From assembly GCA_947625955.1 (NCBI GenBank), contig CANQQH010000016.1, positions 1-14,575 on the forward strand: a stretch of 14,575 nucleotides of DNA. The letters run 5' to 3'. Positions 1-6,514 of this stretch are shown piece by piece. Under the pieces are notes generated by a model. It did not search any database. It was not told where the DNA came from and was given only the letters and a program-made list of their open reading frames with translations. This stretch comes from an uncultured Clostridia bacterium (GTDB taxonomy: Bacteria > Bacillota > Clostridia > Christensenellales > UBA1242). A program made the translations under genes and the position numbers. Position 1 is the stretch's first letter. Every line of letters starts with the position of its first letter.

Positions 1-811
1 GCGTTTGGCAAGAGAAATCCTCATAGGCGTTATAGTTGAGCGAGATACTATTTTTTGCGAGTTGCTCGTTGTCGTAGGTGATGTCGGAACTGATTTTCTC
101 AAAAACGCTATTCAGCCCAATATCCGTATCCAGCGCAGAGAGACCAAGCAAGTAGTCGGTTGAATATGGCCTGAGTTTGGTGAAATCGTAGGCGCCGACA
201 CCCGAGATAAAGGAGTCGCTCATTCGTGTGGTTGCGCTTCGTATAACATTCGAGTAGTTCTCGTCCTTGACTTTTTGAATAGGATATTCAAGATACTCCG
301 AATAGCCCTCGTTGTCAGTTTTCTTTTTGAAGCCAATAGCACTATATCGCGTTGTTGTAGTGAAATTGAAGTTCCAAATTGGCACATATATACCCGAGAT
401 TTTTTCAAGTTTTGCCATTTGTTTGAGGTCAGACGGAGCGAACTTTCTCGACCCCACCCACTTTCTAAAAATTTCGGCGGCGTTTTTGCGCGTCAGTGTG
501 AAAGGAATAATCCCGTCGGGAACCTTGATTGATGTTGACTCAACCTTTTTCACCGACCTGTTACCGCACGAAGCGCAGCGATTTATTTCCCCGCTTTTTC
601 CAACAACGACCTTTGCCCCGCAGTTCTCGCAAACATACCTGTTCGCCACAGTGTTTGTGTAGGTGAAAGTTGGCGAATACACATGTTGAAGCGGCTTGCC
701 CAGTTCTTCTTTCACCGGCGCACTGCTTCCGCAACGCTCGCACACAAGCACGCCCTTTTCAATATTAAAATTTTGTTCTCCGCCGCAATTGGCGCATCTT
801 GAATAACTCAT
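1..811 (-). CDS. Two-zinc-ribbon protein, 5' part (runs off left edge)
   Basis: This is an open frame of 270 codons from ATG 811 with no stop before the left edge, so the C-terminus is missing. Four CxxC knuckles lie at residues 6/9, 24/27, 61/64 and 79/82, which suggests two zinc ribbons. They are followed by VPDGIIPFTLTRKNAAEIF (about 97-115) and KFAPSDLKQMAKLEKISGIY. That arrangement matches my memory of a Bacillota family usually labelled TFIIB-type zinc-ribbon protein, sometimes mis-transferred as PriA-like helicase. No helicase motif is visible here. The biochemical role is unknown to me; a nucleic-acid or protein-binding scaffold is only a guess. An A/G-rich ribosome binding site (GGAAAAAGAG) and a good minus-strand promoter at 835-863 support the start. 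The gene is divergent from the aspartokinase gene. Confidence 0.8.
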   Translation of the reverse strand, partial: MSYSRCANCGGEQNFNIEKGVLVCERCGSSAPVKEELGKPLQHVYSPTFTYTNTVANRYVCENCGAKVVVGKSGEINRCASCGNRSVKKVESTSIKVPDGIIPFTLTRKNAAEIFRKWVGSRKFAPSDLKQMAKLEKISGIYVPIWNFNFTTTTRYSAIGFKKKTDNEGYSEYLEYPIQKVKDENYSNVIRSATTRMSDSFISGVGAYDFTKLRPYSTDYLLGLSALDTDIGLNSVFEKISSDITYDNEQLAKNSISLNYNAYEDFSCQT

Positions 812-834
812 ACTCTTTTTCCTTTTCGGTTCTA

Positions 835-863
835 AGATTACACCATTTTCGCGTTTTTCGCAA
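835..863 (-). promoter_or_regulatory. Sigma-A promoter for the zinc-ribbon gene
   Basis: On the minus strand, TTGCGA (863-858) is followed by exactly 17 nt and TAATCT (840-835). This places a transcript start about 15-20 nt upstream of the ribosome binding site of the gene starting at 811. Spacing is ideal and both hexamers match the consensus in 4 of 6 positions or better. It is a prediction from sequence only. Confidence 0.55.
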
Positions 864-899
864 GCAATTTCACATGGCACGCGCACACTTGTGCACGAA

Positions 900-905
900 T
901 ATAAT
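900..905 (+). promoter_or_regulatory. Possible -10 box for the aspartokinase gene
   Basis: A perfect TATAAT stands at 900-905, but no convincing -35 hexamer lies 16-18 nt upstream. The start of transcription would fall at about 911-912, right at the GGAGG ribosome binding site, so the leader would be extremely short. If real, it rules out the upstream GTG at 891 as the translation start. A small inverted repeat (GCACA-CT-TGTGC, 883-894) sits just upstream. Confidence 0.25.
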
Positions 906-917
906 AAAGCGGAGGAC

Positions 918-2060
918 ATGATTTTGCGATATATTTTCAAATTTGGCGGAACAAGCCTTGAAAATGTGCAAAAGATAAAGAGCGTTGCAGCGTTCATCAC
1001 TGGCTTCAAGCATGAAAACAACTGCGAGCTTGTGGTGGTGGTTAGCGCAATGGGGAAAACAACAAACACGCTCGAAGCTTTGGCAAAAGAAGTCTCAACC
1101 TCGCCCTCACCTTTTCCCTATGCTCGACTTTTGACGCAAGGCGAAATGATTTCAGCGTCGCTTTTGGCAATCGCGCTTGAAACACTTAATGAAAAAACAG
1201 CCATTCTCAGCGCAAGCGAGATACCAATCTCAGCGGCAGGCGACCCGACCAATTCAATTATAACAAGCATTAACGCCGAAAAAATCACGAAACACCTCAA
1301 AGATAAAATTGTTATCGTTCCAGGATTTCAGGGCTACAACAACTCTCAGCCTTGCACTCTCGGGCGCGGCGGCTCAGACACAACGGCGGTTGCACTTTCA
1401 AAGGCGCTCTCGGCAGACGTTAAGATCTTCACGGATGTTGACGGTTTCTTTGCCACTGACCCAAACAAGTTTGGAAAAAGCAAAAAACTAGAGGAAATAA
1501 ACATTCGCTCTGCAATTGAACTTGCACACTCGGGCGCAAAGGTGCTCGACAAGCGATGCCTTGAACTTGCGAACACTTTCAAACCAAGCCTTGAAGTTCT
1601 CAAAAGCCAAACAAGCGAGGGAACAAAGGTCAAATACTTCCCAATTGAGACATTCCAAATCGATGGTGTTTCTTGCAAAAACGATATTGTATTTGTAAAA
1701 ATTCCACATAAAAAGACGGAATTTTTGCAAATGAGTTTCAAAAATAATAATTTTTCGCCATTGTTCGAAGAATTTGTTTTTGGAAAATTTCATGCCTTTG
1801 CCATGTCAAAAGAGGAATATTCGCGTTTCGAATCCCAAACATCTTTGGAAACCGAGTGTGAAAATGCAGATTTGGTTGTTATTTGTGGAAGTGGGTTCAC
1901 TTTTTTCAAAGAATTTATGCAAAAAATGCAAAATGCGGTCAAAAAATGCGAAATACAAGTGAAATATTGCTGTTTGCACCCAACTTTTTTGAAAATGCTT
2001 GTTCCCGCGGGGCAAGGTGAAAAACTCACAAAATCATTAAAGATTGAATTTAATTTGTAA
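918..2060 (+). CDS. lysC: Aspartokinase with degenerate ACT domains
   Basis: It phosphorylates aspartate, the first step to lysine, diaminopimelate, threonine and methionine. With the start at ATG 918 (380 residues), the nucleotide/aspartate-binding KFGGTS is at 8-13, VVVSAMGK at 40-47, GRGGSDTTA at 149-157, TDVDGFFATDP at 172-182 and SGAKVL at 205-210. The amino-acid kinase domain ends near 245 and two ACT-like segments follow (about 250-380). The second is recognisable (LVVICGSGF near 319, LKIEF at the end), but the usual ACT effector-binding glycine/methionine/valine pattern is weak, so feedback control may be altered or lost. GGAGG at 911-915 is only 2 nt before ATG 918. TTG 924, with 8 nt spacing, is a credible alternative start; GTG 891 is unlikely. 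No other lysine-pathway gene is adjacent. The symbol is given by family; the isozyme is not determinable. Confidence 0.88.
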   Translation: MILRYIFKFGGTSLENVQKIKSVAAFITGFKHENNCELVVVVSAMGKTTNTLEALAKEVSTSPSPFPYARLLTQGEMISASLLAIALETLNEKTAILSASEIPISAAGDPTNSIITSINAEKITKHLKDKIVIVPGFQGYNNSQPCTLGRGGSDTTAVALSKALSADVKIFTDVDGFFATDPNKFGKSKKLEEINIRSAIELAHSGAKVLDKRCLELANTFKPSLEVLKSQTSEGTKVKYFPIETFQIDGVSCKNDIVFVKIPHKKTEFLQMSFKNNNFSPLFEEFVFGKFHAFAMSKEEYSRFESQTSLETECENADLVVICGSGFTFFKEFMQKMQNAVKKCEIQVKYCCLHPTFLKMLVPAGQGEKLTKSLKIEFNL

Positions 2061-2067
2061 TATTGTT

Positions 2068-2096
2068 TTGACAACTCAGTTCAATTATTGTACAAT
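2068..2096 (+). promoter_or_regulatory. Consensus sigma-A promoter before the membrane protein
   Basis: A perfect TTGACA (2068-2073), a 17-nt spacer and TACAAT (2091-2096) lie just 8 nt after the aspartokinase stop codon. The start of transcription would be near 2103, leaving a leader of about 16 nt that holds AGGAG (2106-2110) before ATG 2119. This is the strongest promoter in the window and probably drives the membrane protein and DegV genes. Confidence 0.8.
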
Positions 2097-2118
2097 ACTC
2101 ATGTTAGGAGATATCATC

Positions 2119-2709
2119 ATGAAATTAGTAATGAAAATCTTGGCACTTGTTTTGTGCCTCACAACCGTTGTAACTTTCTTCATCCCAATCATGAAGAGCG
2201 ACAACGAGTATATAAGCGGAAAAGTTTCGTCATATCAAATTGTTTTCAATAGTCTTGAAAATGCGAAAACAAAAGTTAGTGAAGCAACAAAGGAAGGCAA
2301 AACACAAGACGTTGCCGACTATTCAATGCTCATTTCTTTCAAATCAAATAAAGACACAAAAACTAAATTCAACCTCATTGGCTACTTCCATATGTTTGCT
2401 GCCATTTCAGCACTTGTTGCATCTGTGTTCCTCGTTTTGAGCCTGTTCTCAATCGACTATAAACTTGTGCAGATTATTGCAGTTTCAGTCGCTTTTGCCT
2501 TTGCTCTTGCAGCACTAATTTCGCAGATTGCACTTTTCCAAACAACAATTATTGAAAGTGGAATCCTTGCGAAAAAGATTTTGGTTGACACAAACAATAA
2601 TTATAGCGCCGGCGTTATCCTTTCATTCTTAACATCATTCTTTGCTCTTGCATCGGCTATTGTTTTGAACCTGAAATTTAAGAAGAGCAAAAAATCAAAA
2701 GCAAAATAG
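2119..2709 (+). CDS. Four-helix membrane protein of unknown function
   Basis: The 196-residue protein has predicted membrane segments at about 4-24, 88-110, 115-140 and 163-185. A polar, probably extracytoplasmic loop (26-85) lies between the first and second segments, and the C-terminal tail is strongly basic (KFKKSKKSKAK), as expected on the cytoplasmic side. The frame is open upstream to 2044, overlapping aspartokinase, but AGGAG at 2106-2110 with 8 nt spacing and the promoter at 2068-2096 fix the start at ATG 2119. I recognise no family and no catalytic motif. It is followed after 40 nt by the DegV gene, with which it probably shares a transcript, so a role at the envelope is possible but unproven. 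Confidence 0.8.
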   Translation: MKLVMKILALVLCLTTVVTFFIPIMKSDNEYISGKVSSYQIVFNSLENAKTKVSEATKEGKTQDVADYSMLISFKSNKDTKTKFNLIGYFHMFAAISALVASVFLVLSLFSIDYKLVQIIAVSVAFAFALAALISQIALFQTTIIESGILAKKILVDTNNNYSAGVILSFLTSFFALASAIVLNLKFKKSKKSKAK

Positions 2710-2749
2710 AACAAAATGAAATTGGTTATAATAACAAAGGAAAACATCT

Positions 2750-3619
2750 ATGAAAAAGACAGCAGTTGTAACAGATAGCAATTCAGGAATCACTCAAAGT
2801 GAAGCAAAAGATAATTTGTTTGTTCTCCCAATGCCATTTATAATTGATAACAGAGACTACTATGAAGACATCAACCTCACCCAAGACCAGTTCTATGAGC
2901 TGCTCAAAAGTGACGTGAAGATTTCAACCTCGCAACCATCCTTTGGCGAAACAACCGACCTTTGGGACAAGGTGTTGAAAGACTACGACGAGCTTTTGTA
3001 TATTCCAATGTCGAGCGGGCTGAGCGAGTCATGTGCATCGGCAAAACGCTATGCCGAGGAAGGCTACAAGGGAAAGGTCTTCGTTGTTGACAACCAAAGA
3101 ATCTCAGTCACGCAAAAAGCAAGCGTGTATGAAGCGCTTGAACTCATCAAAAAAGGCAAGACCGCAAGTGAGATTCGTGAGTATCTTGAAAGAACGAAGT
3201 TTGAATCAACAATATACATCACCGTTCAAACGCTCAAATATCTCAAGCGCGGCGGACGCGTTACGCCAGCTGCTGCCGCAATCGCAACCATGCTTTCAAT
3301 CAAACCAATTTTGCAAATCCATGGCGAAAAGCTCGACAAGTTTGCAATGGTCATGAACCTCAATCAAGCGAGGGCAAAGATGATTCAAGCCATCAAGTTT
3401 GAACTTGAACAGAACTTCCCAACCCTTCGAAGCCAAGGCAAACTTCGACTGAGCATTGCTCACACCCAGAACTACGAAATGGCAAAGAAGTTCGAAGAAG
3501 AACTCAAAGCTGCCTTCCCTGACATTGAAATTCAATATATCGACCCTTTGTCGCTGAGCGTTTCATGCCATATCGGGCCAGGCGCGATAGCAGTTGCCCT
3601 TTCAAGGTTCGACGTTTAG
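2750..3619 (+). CDS. DegV family fatty-acid-binding protein (FakB type)
   Basis: The 289 residues are the full length expected for DegV proteins, which bind a fatty acid and, as FakB, present it to the kinase FakA to make acyl-phosphate for phospholipid synthesis. Family landmarks are VTDSNSGIT (7-15), STSQPS (59-64, the carboxylate-contacting loop), PMSSGLSES (86-94), VQTLKYLKRGGRV in the middle of the C-terminal half, and GPGAIAVAL near the C-terminus in place of the usual GPGALG. AAAGGA (2736-2741) lies 8 nt before ATG. No FakA-like kinase gene is in view. A TATAAT at 2727-2732 has no -35 partner and would start transcription inside the ribosome binding site, so co-transcription with the upstream membrane protein is more likely. 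Which fatty acid it prefers cannot be told. Confidence 0.92.
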   Translation: MKKTAVVTDSNSGITQSEAKDNLFVLPMPFIIDNRDYYEDINLTQDQFYELLKSDVKISTSQPSFGETTDLWDKVLKDYDELLYIPMSSGLSESCASAKRYAEEGYKGKVFVVDNQRISVTQKASVYEALELIKKGKTASEIREYLERTKFESTIYITVQTLKYLKRGGRVTPAAAAIATMLSIKPILQIHGEKLDKFAMVMNLNQARAKMIQAIKFELEQNFPTLRSQGKLRLSIAHTQNYEMAKKFEEELKAAFPDIEIQYIDPLSLSVSCHIGPGAIAVALSRFDV

Positions 3620-3649
3620 AAACCCACAAAATTTGTTATTTCGGTTTAG

Positions 3650-3691
3650 AACACTTCAAAAGGTGAATAATTACTTTTGAGGTGTTTTTTT
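3650..3691 (+). terminator. Hairpin with U-tract that also contains the next gene's ribosome binding site
   Basis: AACACTTCAAAAG (3650-3662) pairs over 13 positions (one G-U) with CTTTTGAGGTGTT (3674-3686), with an 11-nt loop and seven T (3685-3691). This is the form of an intrinsic terminator for the DegV transcript. However, the ATG of the following lipoprotein gene is at 3692, directly after the U-tract. Its only ribosome binding site, GAGGTG (3679-3684), is inside the 3' arm of the stem. The element may therefore act as a terminator, a translation block, or both. Confidence 0.75.
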
Positions 3692-4108
3692 ATGAAAAAA
3701 TTTATGTTTTTTGCAGCTTTTTTCTCATTGCTGGTTGGGTCAATCGTGTTCTCGGCGTGCGCGAAGACGAGTGTTAGCGCGAGCGACTTCAACTTCACCT
3801 ACGAAAGAAATTCGGCGCAAAAGGTCTCAAAGGATGGAAAGGAATATGTTCTGATTAAACTGGATGTCAAGAACATATCGTCTAGCGAAAACGAACTTGT
3901 TGCAAGCAAATTCACATTGCAAAACGAAGATGGCTCGCTCGGCAGCGAGGTATTCTTTGGCAACAACATTATTGACAAAATGACCAGCGAAATTTTGCAG
4001 CCAAACGAAACAGAAAGTGTTATAATTAATATATTAGTTAACTCTCCTGTTTCAAACTGCGCACTATTTTTTGACCAAACGGAGATAACAAAGATAAGGA
4101 TTGACTGA
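3692..4108 (+). CDS. Small lipoprotein with DUF4352-like Ig fold
   Basis: The 138-residue precursor has a type II signal peptide: basic MKK, a hydrophobic core to about residue 20, and FSAC with the lipid-bearing Cys at 23. The -3 Phe is atypical for a lipobox. The mature part has the beta-rich pattern YVLIKLDVKNISSSE followed by SKFTLQNEDGS, which resembles DUF4352/telokin-like extracellular domains; this is resemblance by eye and no partner can be named. The start is ATG 3692, since GAGGTG (3679-3684) is 7 nt upstream; TTG 3677 lies inside the hairpin. The stop (TGA 4106-4108) is 1 nt before the ATG of the MGMT-like gene, so the two are probably translationally coupled. Confidence 0.8.
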   Translation: MKKFMFFAAFFSLLVGSIVFSACAKTSVSASDFNFTYERNSAQKVSKDGKEYVLIKLDVKNISSSENELVASKFTLQNEDGSLGSEVFFGNNIIDKMTSEILQPNETESVIINILVNSPVSNCALFFDQTEITKIRID

Positions 4109-4109
4109 T

Positions 4110-4415
4110 ATGGATTTCTATAATCAAGTTTATGAGCTGGTGAAACTCATTCCCCTCGGCAAGGTTACAACCTATGGTGAGATTGCGCGCGCGATGAATC
4201 GTCCACATTCCAGCCGCGCGGTTGGCTACGCGCTTCACAGCAACCCCATGCCAATGATTATTCCCTGCCACAGAGTTGTTAACCGCTTTGGCGAGCTTTC
4301 AAAAGGCTTCAAGTTCGGCGGCATGAACGCACAAAAAAACCTCCTGCAAAACGAGGGGGTTATTGTTGAAAACGGCAAGGTTGACCTCGACCGCTATATG
4401 TTCTTTTTCTTCTAG
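4110..4415 (+). CDS. Minimal MGMT-like DNA alkyltransferase domain (active Cys retained)
   Basis: The 101-residue protein is only the DNA-binding/active-site domain of O6-methylguanine-DNA methyltransferase. TTYGEIA (20-26), the arginine finger in SSRAVGYAL (Arg36), and the active site IPCHRVV with Cys53 are all visible. Alkyltransferase-like (ATL) proteins of this size usually carry Trp in place of this Cys, whereas here the Cys is present, so true alkyl transfer is possible. The N-terminal domain of Ada/Ogt is absent. TAAGGA (4095-4100) lies 9 nt upstream, inside the lipoprotein gene, so ATG 4110 is the start rather than TTG 4101. The C-terminus (DRYMFFFF) is unusual. Its stop codon shares the tetramer CTAG with the stop of the convergent recR gene. 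Confidence 0.85.
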   Translation: MDFYNQVYELVKLIPLGKVTTYGEIARAMNRPHSSRAVGYALHSNPMPMIIPCHRVVNRFGELSKGFKFGGMNAQKNLLQNEGVIVENGKVDLDRYMFFFF

Positions 4416-5008
4416 ATTTCGCGCCTGTCTTGAATTGACCTTGCGATTGTGACCTCATCGGCAAATTCAAGTTGAGTTCCGGTTGCAAGCCCTTGCGCAA
4501 TTCTCGTCACCTTGATGTTGTATGGCTTGATGAGCGACGCAATATACATCGCCGTTGCCTCGCCCTCAACATCTGGCGAAGTTGCCAAAATCACTTCTTT
4601 GGTTTGGCCTTTCACAACCCTTTCAAGTAGCTCTGCAATCTTGATATCTTTTGGCGCCACATTTTGAAGCGGATTGATGGTGCCGTGCAAAACATGATAT
4701 GAGCCCTTATAGGAATGGGCTTTTTCTATTGCCGAAACATCCTTTGGCTCTTTCACAACGCAAATAGTCTCCTCGCTTCTTGTTTTGCAGATTGGGCACA
4801 ATTTCCCGTCCGCAAAATTACCACACTTTTCGCAAAAGCGAATGGTGTTTTTTGCGTTCAAGATTGCATCGGCAAACGCCTCAGCCTGCTCCTTTGGGCT
4901 GGTGACGATATAGTAGGCGTATCGTGCGGCAGTCTTTTTTCCAACTCCCGGCAACTTCGAGAACTCGTTTGTTAACCTATCCAAACTTTCAAGGTTTGAG
5001 TTATCCAC
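4412..5008 (-). CDS. recR: Recombination mediator protein RecR
   Basis: RecR loads RecA on gapped DNA with RecF and RecO. At 198 residues it has the usual length. The helix-hairpin-helix KLPGVGKKTAARYAYYI is at 18-34, the four zinc cysteines are at 59, 62, 71 and 74, and a Toprim domain follows (ICVVKEPKDVSAIE, then ILATSPDVEGEAT). The C-terminal IAQGLATGTQLEFAD motif is present. The start is GTG 5008, with GGAGG about 9 nt upstream inside ybaB. Its first base overlaps the last base of the ybaB stop (TAGTG), indicating translational coupling. It is the last gene of the mrnC-recR operon, and its stop interlocks with the convergent MGMT-like gene, leaving no space for a terminator. Confidence 0.97.
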   Translation of the reverse strand: MDNSNLESLDRLTNEFSKLPGVGKKTAARYAYYIVTSPKEQAEAFADAILNAKNTIRFCEKCGNFADGKLCPICKTRSEETICVVKEPKDVSAIEKAHSYKGSYHVLHGTINPLQNVAPKDIKIAELLERVVKGQTKEVILATSPDVEGEATAMYIASLIKPYNIKVTRIAQGLATGTQLEFADEVTIARSIQDRREI

Positions 5009-5334
5009 TATACAAGGCCTCCAAATCTACCCATTTTTTCTTTTCTCACATCGTCAGCCTTTTTCGCAGCGTCGTTGAGAGCCGCAACGATCATGTCTTC
5101 AAGCATTTCAACATCATCTGGGTCAACAACCGACTTGTCAATTTTGAGGCTCACAACGCTCTTGTCGCCTTTCATGACAACCTTCACCATTGAGCCGCCG
5201 CTTGTTCCCTCAACTTCACTTTCCTCAACTTCCTGTTGAGCTCTGAGCGCTTCTTCCTGCATCTTTTGAGCCTGACGCATTATTGCTTGCATATTATTGT
5301 TTCCGCCGCCCATGAATCCACCAAATTTTCCCAT
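5008..5334 (-). CDS. ybaB: YbaB/EbfC family nucleoid-associated protein
   Basis: The 108-residue protein has the family layout: a Gly/Asn/Met-rich N-terminus (MGKFGGFMGGG), a helix IMRQAQKMQEEALRAQQEVEESEVEG, a strand VKVVMKGDKSVVSLKID, then DPDDVEMLEDMIVAALNDAAKKADDV. YbaB binds DNA as a dimer and is regularly found between dnaX and recR. AAGGAG is 6 nt upstream of ATG 5334. The gene begins 12 nt after the unknown gene ends and overlaps recR by one base. Its exact DNA-related role is not settled even in model species. Confidence 0.95.
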   Translation of the reverse strand: MGKFGGFMGGGNNNMQAIMRQAQKMQEEALRAQQEVEESEVEGTSGGSMVKVVMKGDKSVVSLKIDKSVVDPDDVEMLEDMIVAALNDAAKKADDVRKEKMGRFGGLV

Positions 5335-5346
5335 AGTTATCTCCTT

Positions 5347-6510
5347 TTATTTTGATTTCTCAATTTCCATATATGTTTTAATTAGCCTGTTATAGTCTTG
5401 CAGTTCGCTTTCCGAAAGTTTTTCTTTCGCACTTTGCAATTGCCTGCCGCTCGCACCAAACCTTTCAACAACGTCTTCGCCGTTCGTGCCGCCAAAGTTT
5501 ATTGTGTTCTCAACGCCGAGAGCTGCCACTTTGTCGGCGGTCAGCAAGCCAACATCTTTCACTTCGCCAACTTCTTGCTCCGCGAACTTTTGGATGAGTT
5601 TTGGCAAGAATACTATGCGCTCGGATGGGCTATAAAACACCATGTGCTTATTCACGCCCTCGGTGTAGTTGTCATCGAGCAGACTTTCAGCAATCTCCTT
5701 TATTTTTTTGTTTCTCTGCATTGCAATAGCACTCTCGCGCGCGAAATCGTTGATTGGCTCGCCGCGAAGTTTTTGCTTGATGACTTTCAAGAGATTGTCA
5801 TACCTGTCGCACGCAGCAGCGGCGCGGTCCTTCTCTTCAATGGTTCCGCACTTGGTTGGAAGCATACAATCTTCTCTGCCACAAGCATCGCAGGCGGTCT
5901 TTTGTATGCGCTCCAAGTTTTCATAGGCACTCTCTCTGTTTTTGAGTAACTCTCCCATTAAAAGATAAAAATCAAAAGATGTCAAGTTTTTTTGGTCGAT
6001 ATTGTCCATAAAGTTTTGCTTGATGCCGCCAGCCAAAAAGTCATAGACCTCTCTCGACAAAACGAGTTCGTCTTTGCTCGCTCTTTCTTTTATCTTATCA
6101 TGCGCCGTTTTCGTGAGAAACAGTTCAAGCGACGCGCAGAAGTCCTTCGTATCGTAGAGTTCGTTGTTCCTGTCGTTTTGCTGAATGAATCCGTTAATTT
6201 GCTCAATCTCGCTCTTGAAATGTTCAACAAGCAACATCTTGCGAGTTATTGCCTTGTAGTCGTCATTGGCGAGATAGCCATTAATGAACTCAGCAAGTTC
6301 GCAAACCTGACCGTCGATAGCCGCGCGCTGCTCTTTGCGAGTTTTGCCTGCCGCAAGCAAGAGCTTATAGATTCTCTGCCTCATCTCAATGATGAATTTG
6401 ATTTCGTTCTCGCACGACCTTTGGTTCCTCAGTTCTGGTATCTCTTGGATGAAATACATATTTTTGAGCGAATTGATGTCGTCCATGCTCAAATTTGAAA
6501 GTTTTATCAT
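5347..6510 (-). CDS. Unknown 387-residue Cys-cluster protein in the dnaX-ybaB-recR operon
   Basis: I do not recognise this protein. It is soluble, rich in charged residues and appears mainly helical, with a likely coiled coil through about 180-250. A cysteine cluster C207-x2-C210-x4-C215-x5-C221 (ACDACGREDCMLPTKCG) suggests a zinc or Fe-S site; further Cys at 33, 70, 125 and 234 are scattered. The C-terminal third has GVENTINFGGTNGEDVVERFG (split around 332-352), of unknown meaning. AAAGGAG overlaps the end of dnaX, the ATG is only 4 nt after the dnaX stop, and ybaB starts 12 nt downstream, so it is made together with the replication/recombination proteins. This slot is normally empty in dnaX-ybaB-recR operons. 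A role in replication or repair is inference from position only. Confidence 0.85.
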   Translation of the reverse strand: MIKLSNLSMDDINSLKNMYFIQEIPELRNQRSCENEIKFIIEMRQRIYKLLLAAGKTRKEQRAAIDGQVCELAEFINGYLANDDYKAITRKMLLVEHFKSEIEQINGFIQQNDRNNELYDTKDFCASLELFLTKTAHDKIKERASKDELVLSREVYDFLAGGIKQNFMDNIDQKNLTSFDFYLLMGELLKNRESAYENLERIQKTACDACGREDCMLPTKCGTIEEKDRAAAACDRYDNLLKVIKQKLRGEPINDFARESAIAMQRNKKIKEIAESLLDDNYTEGVNKHMVFYSPSERIVFLPKLIQKFAEQEVGEVKDVGLLTADKVAALGVENTINFGGTNGEDVVERFGASGRQLQSAKEKLSESELQDYNRLIKTYMEIEKSK

Positions 6511-6514
6511 TGCT

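Noticed and set aside
891..917. Upstream GTG start for aspartokinase
   Set aside because: The added residues have no family counterpart, and the GGAGG ribosome binding site and TATAAT lie inside this stretch.
2727..2732. TATAAT as a promoter for the DegV gene
   Set aside because: There is no -35 partner at 16-18 nt, and transcription would begin inside the ribosome binding site.
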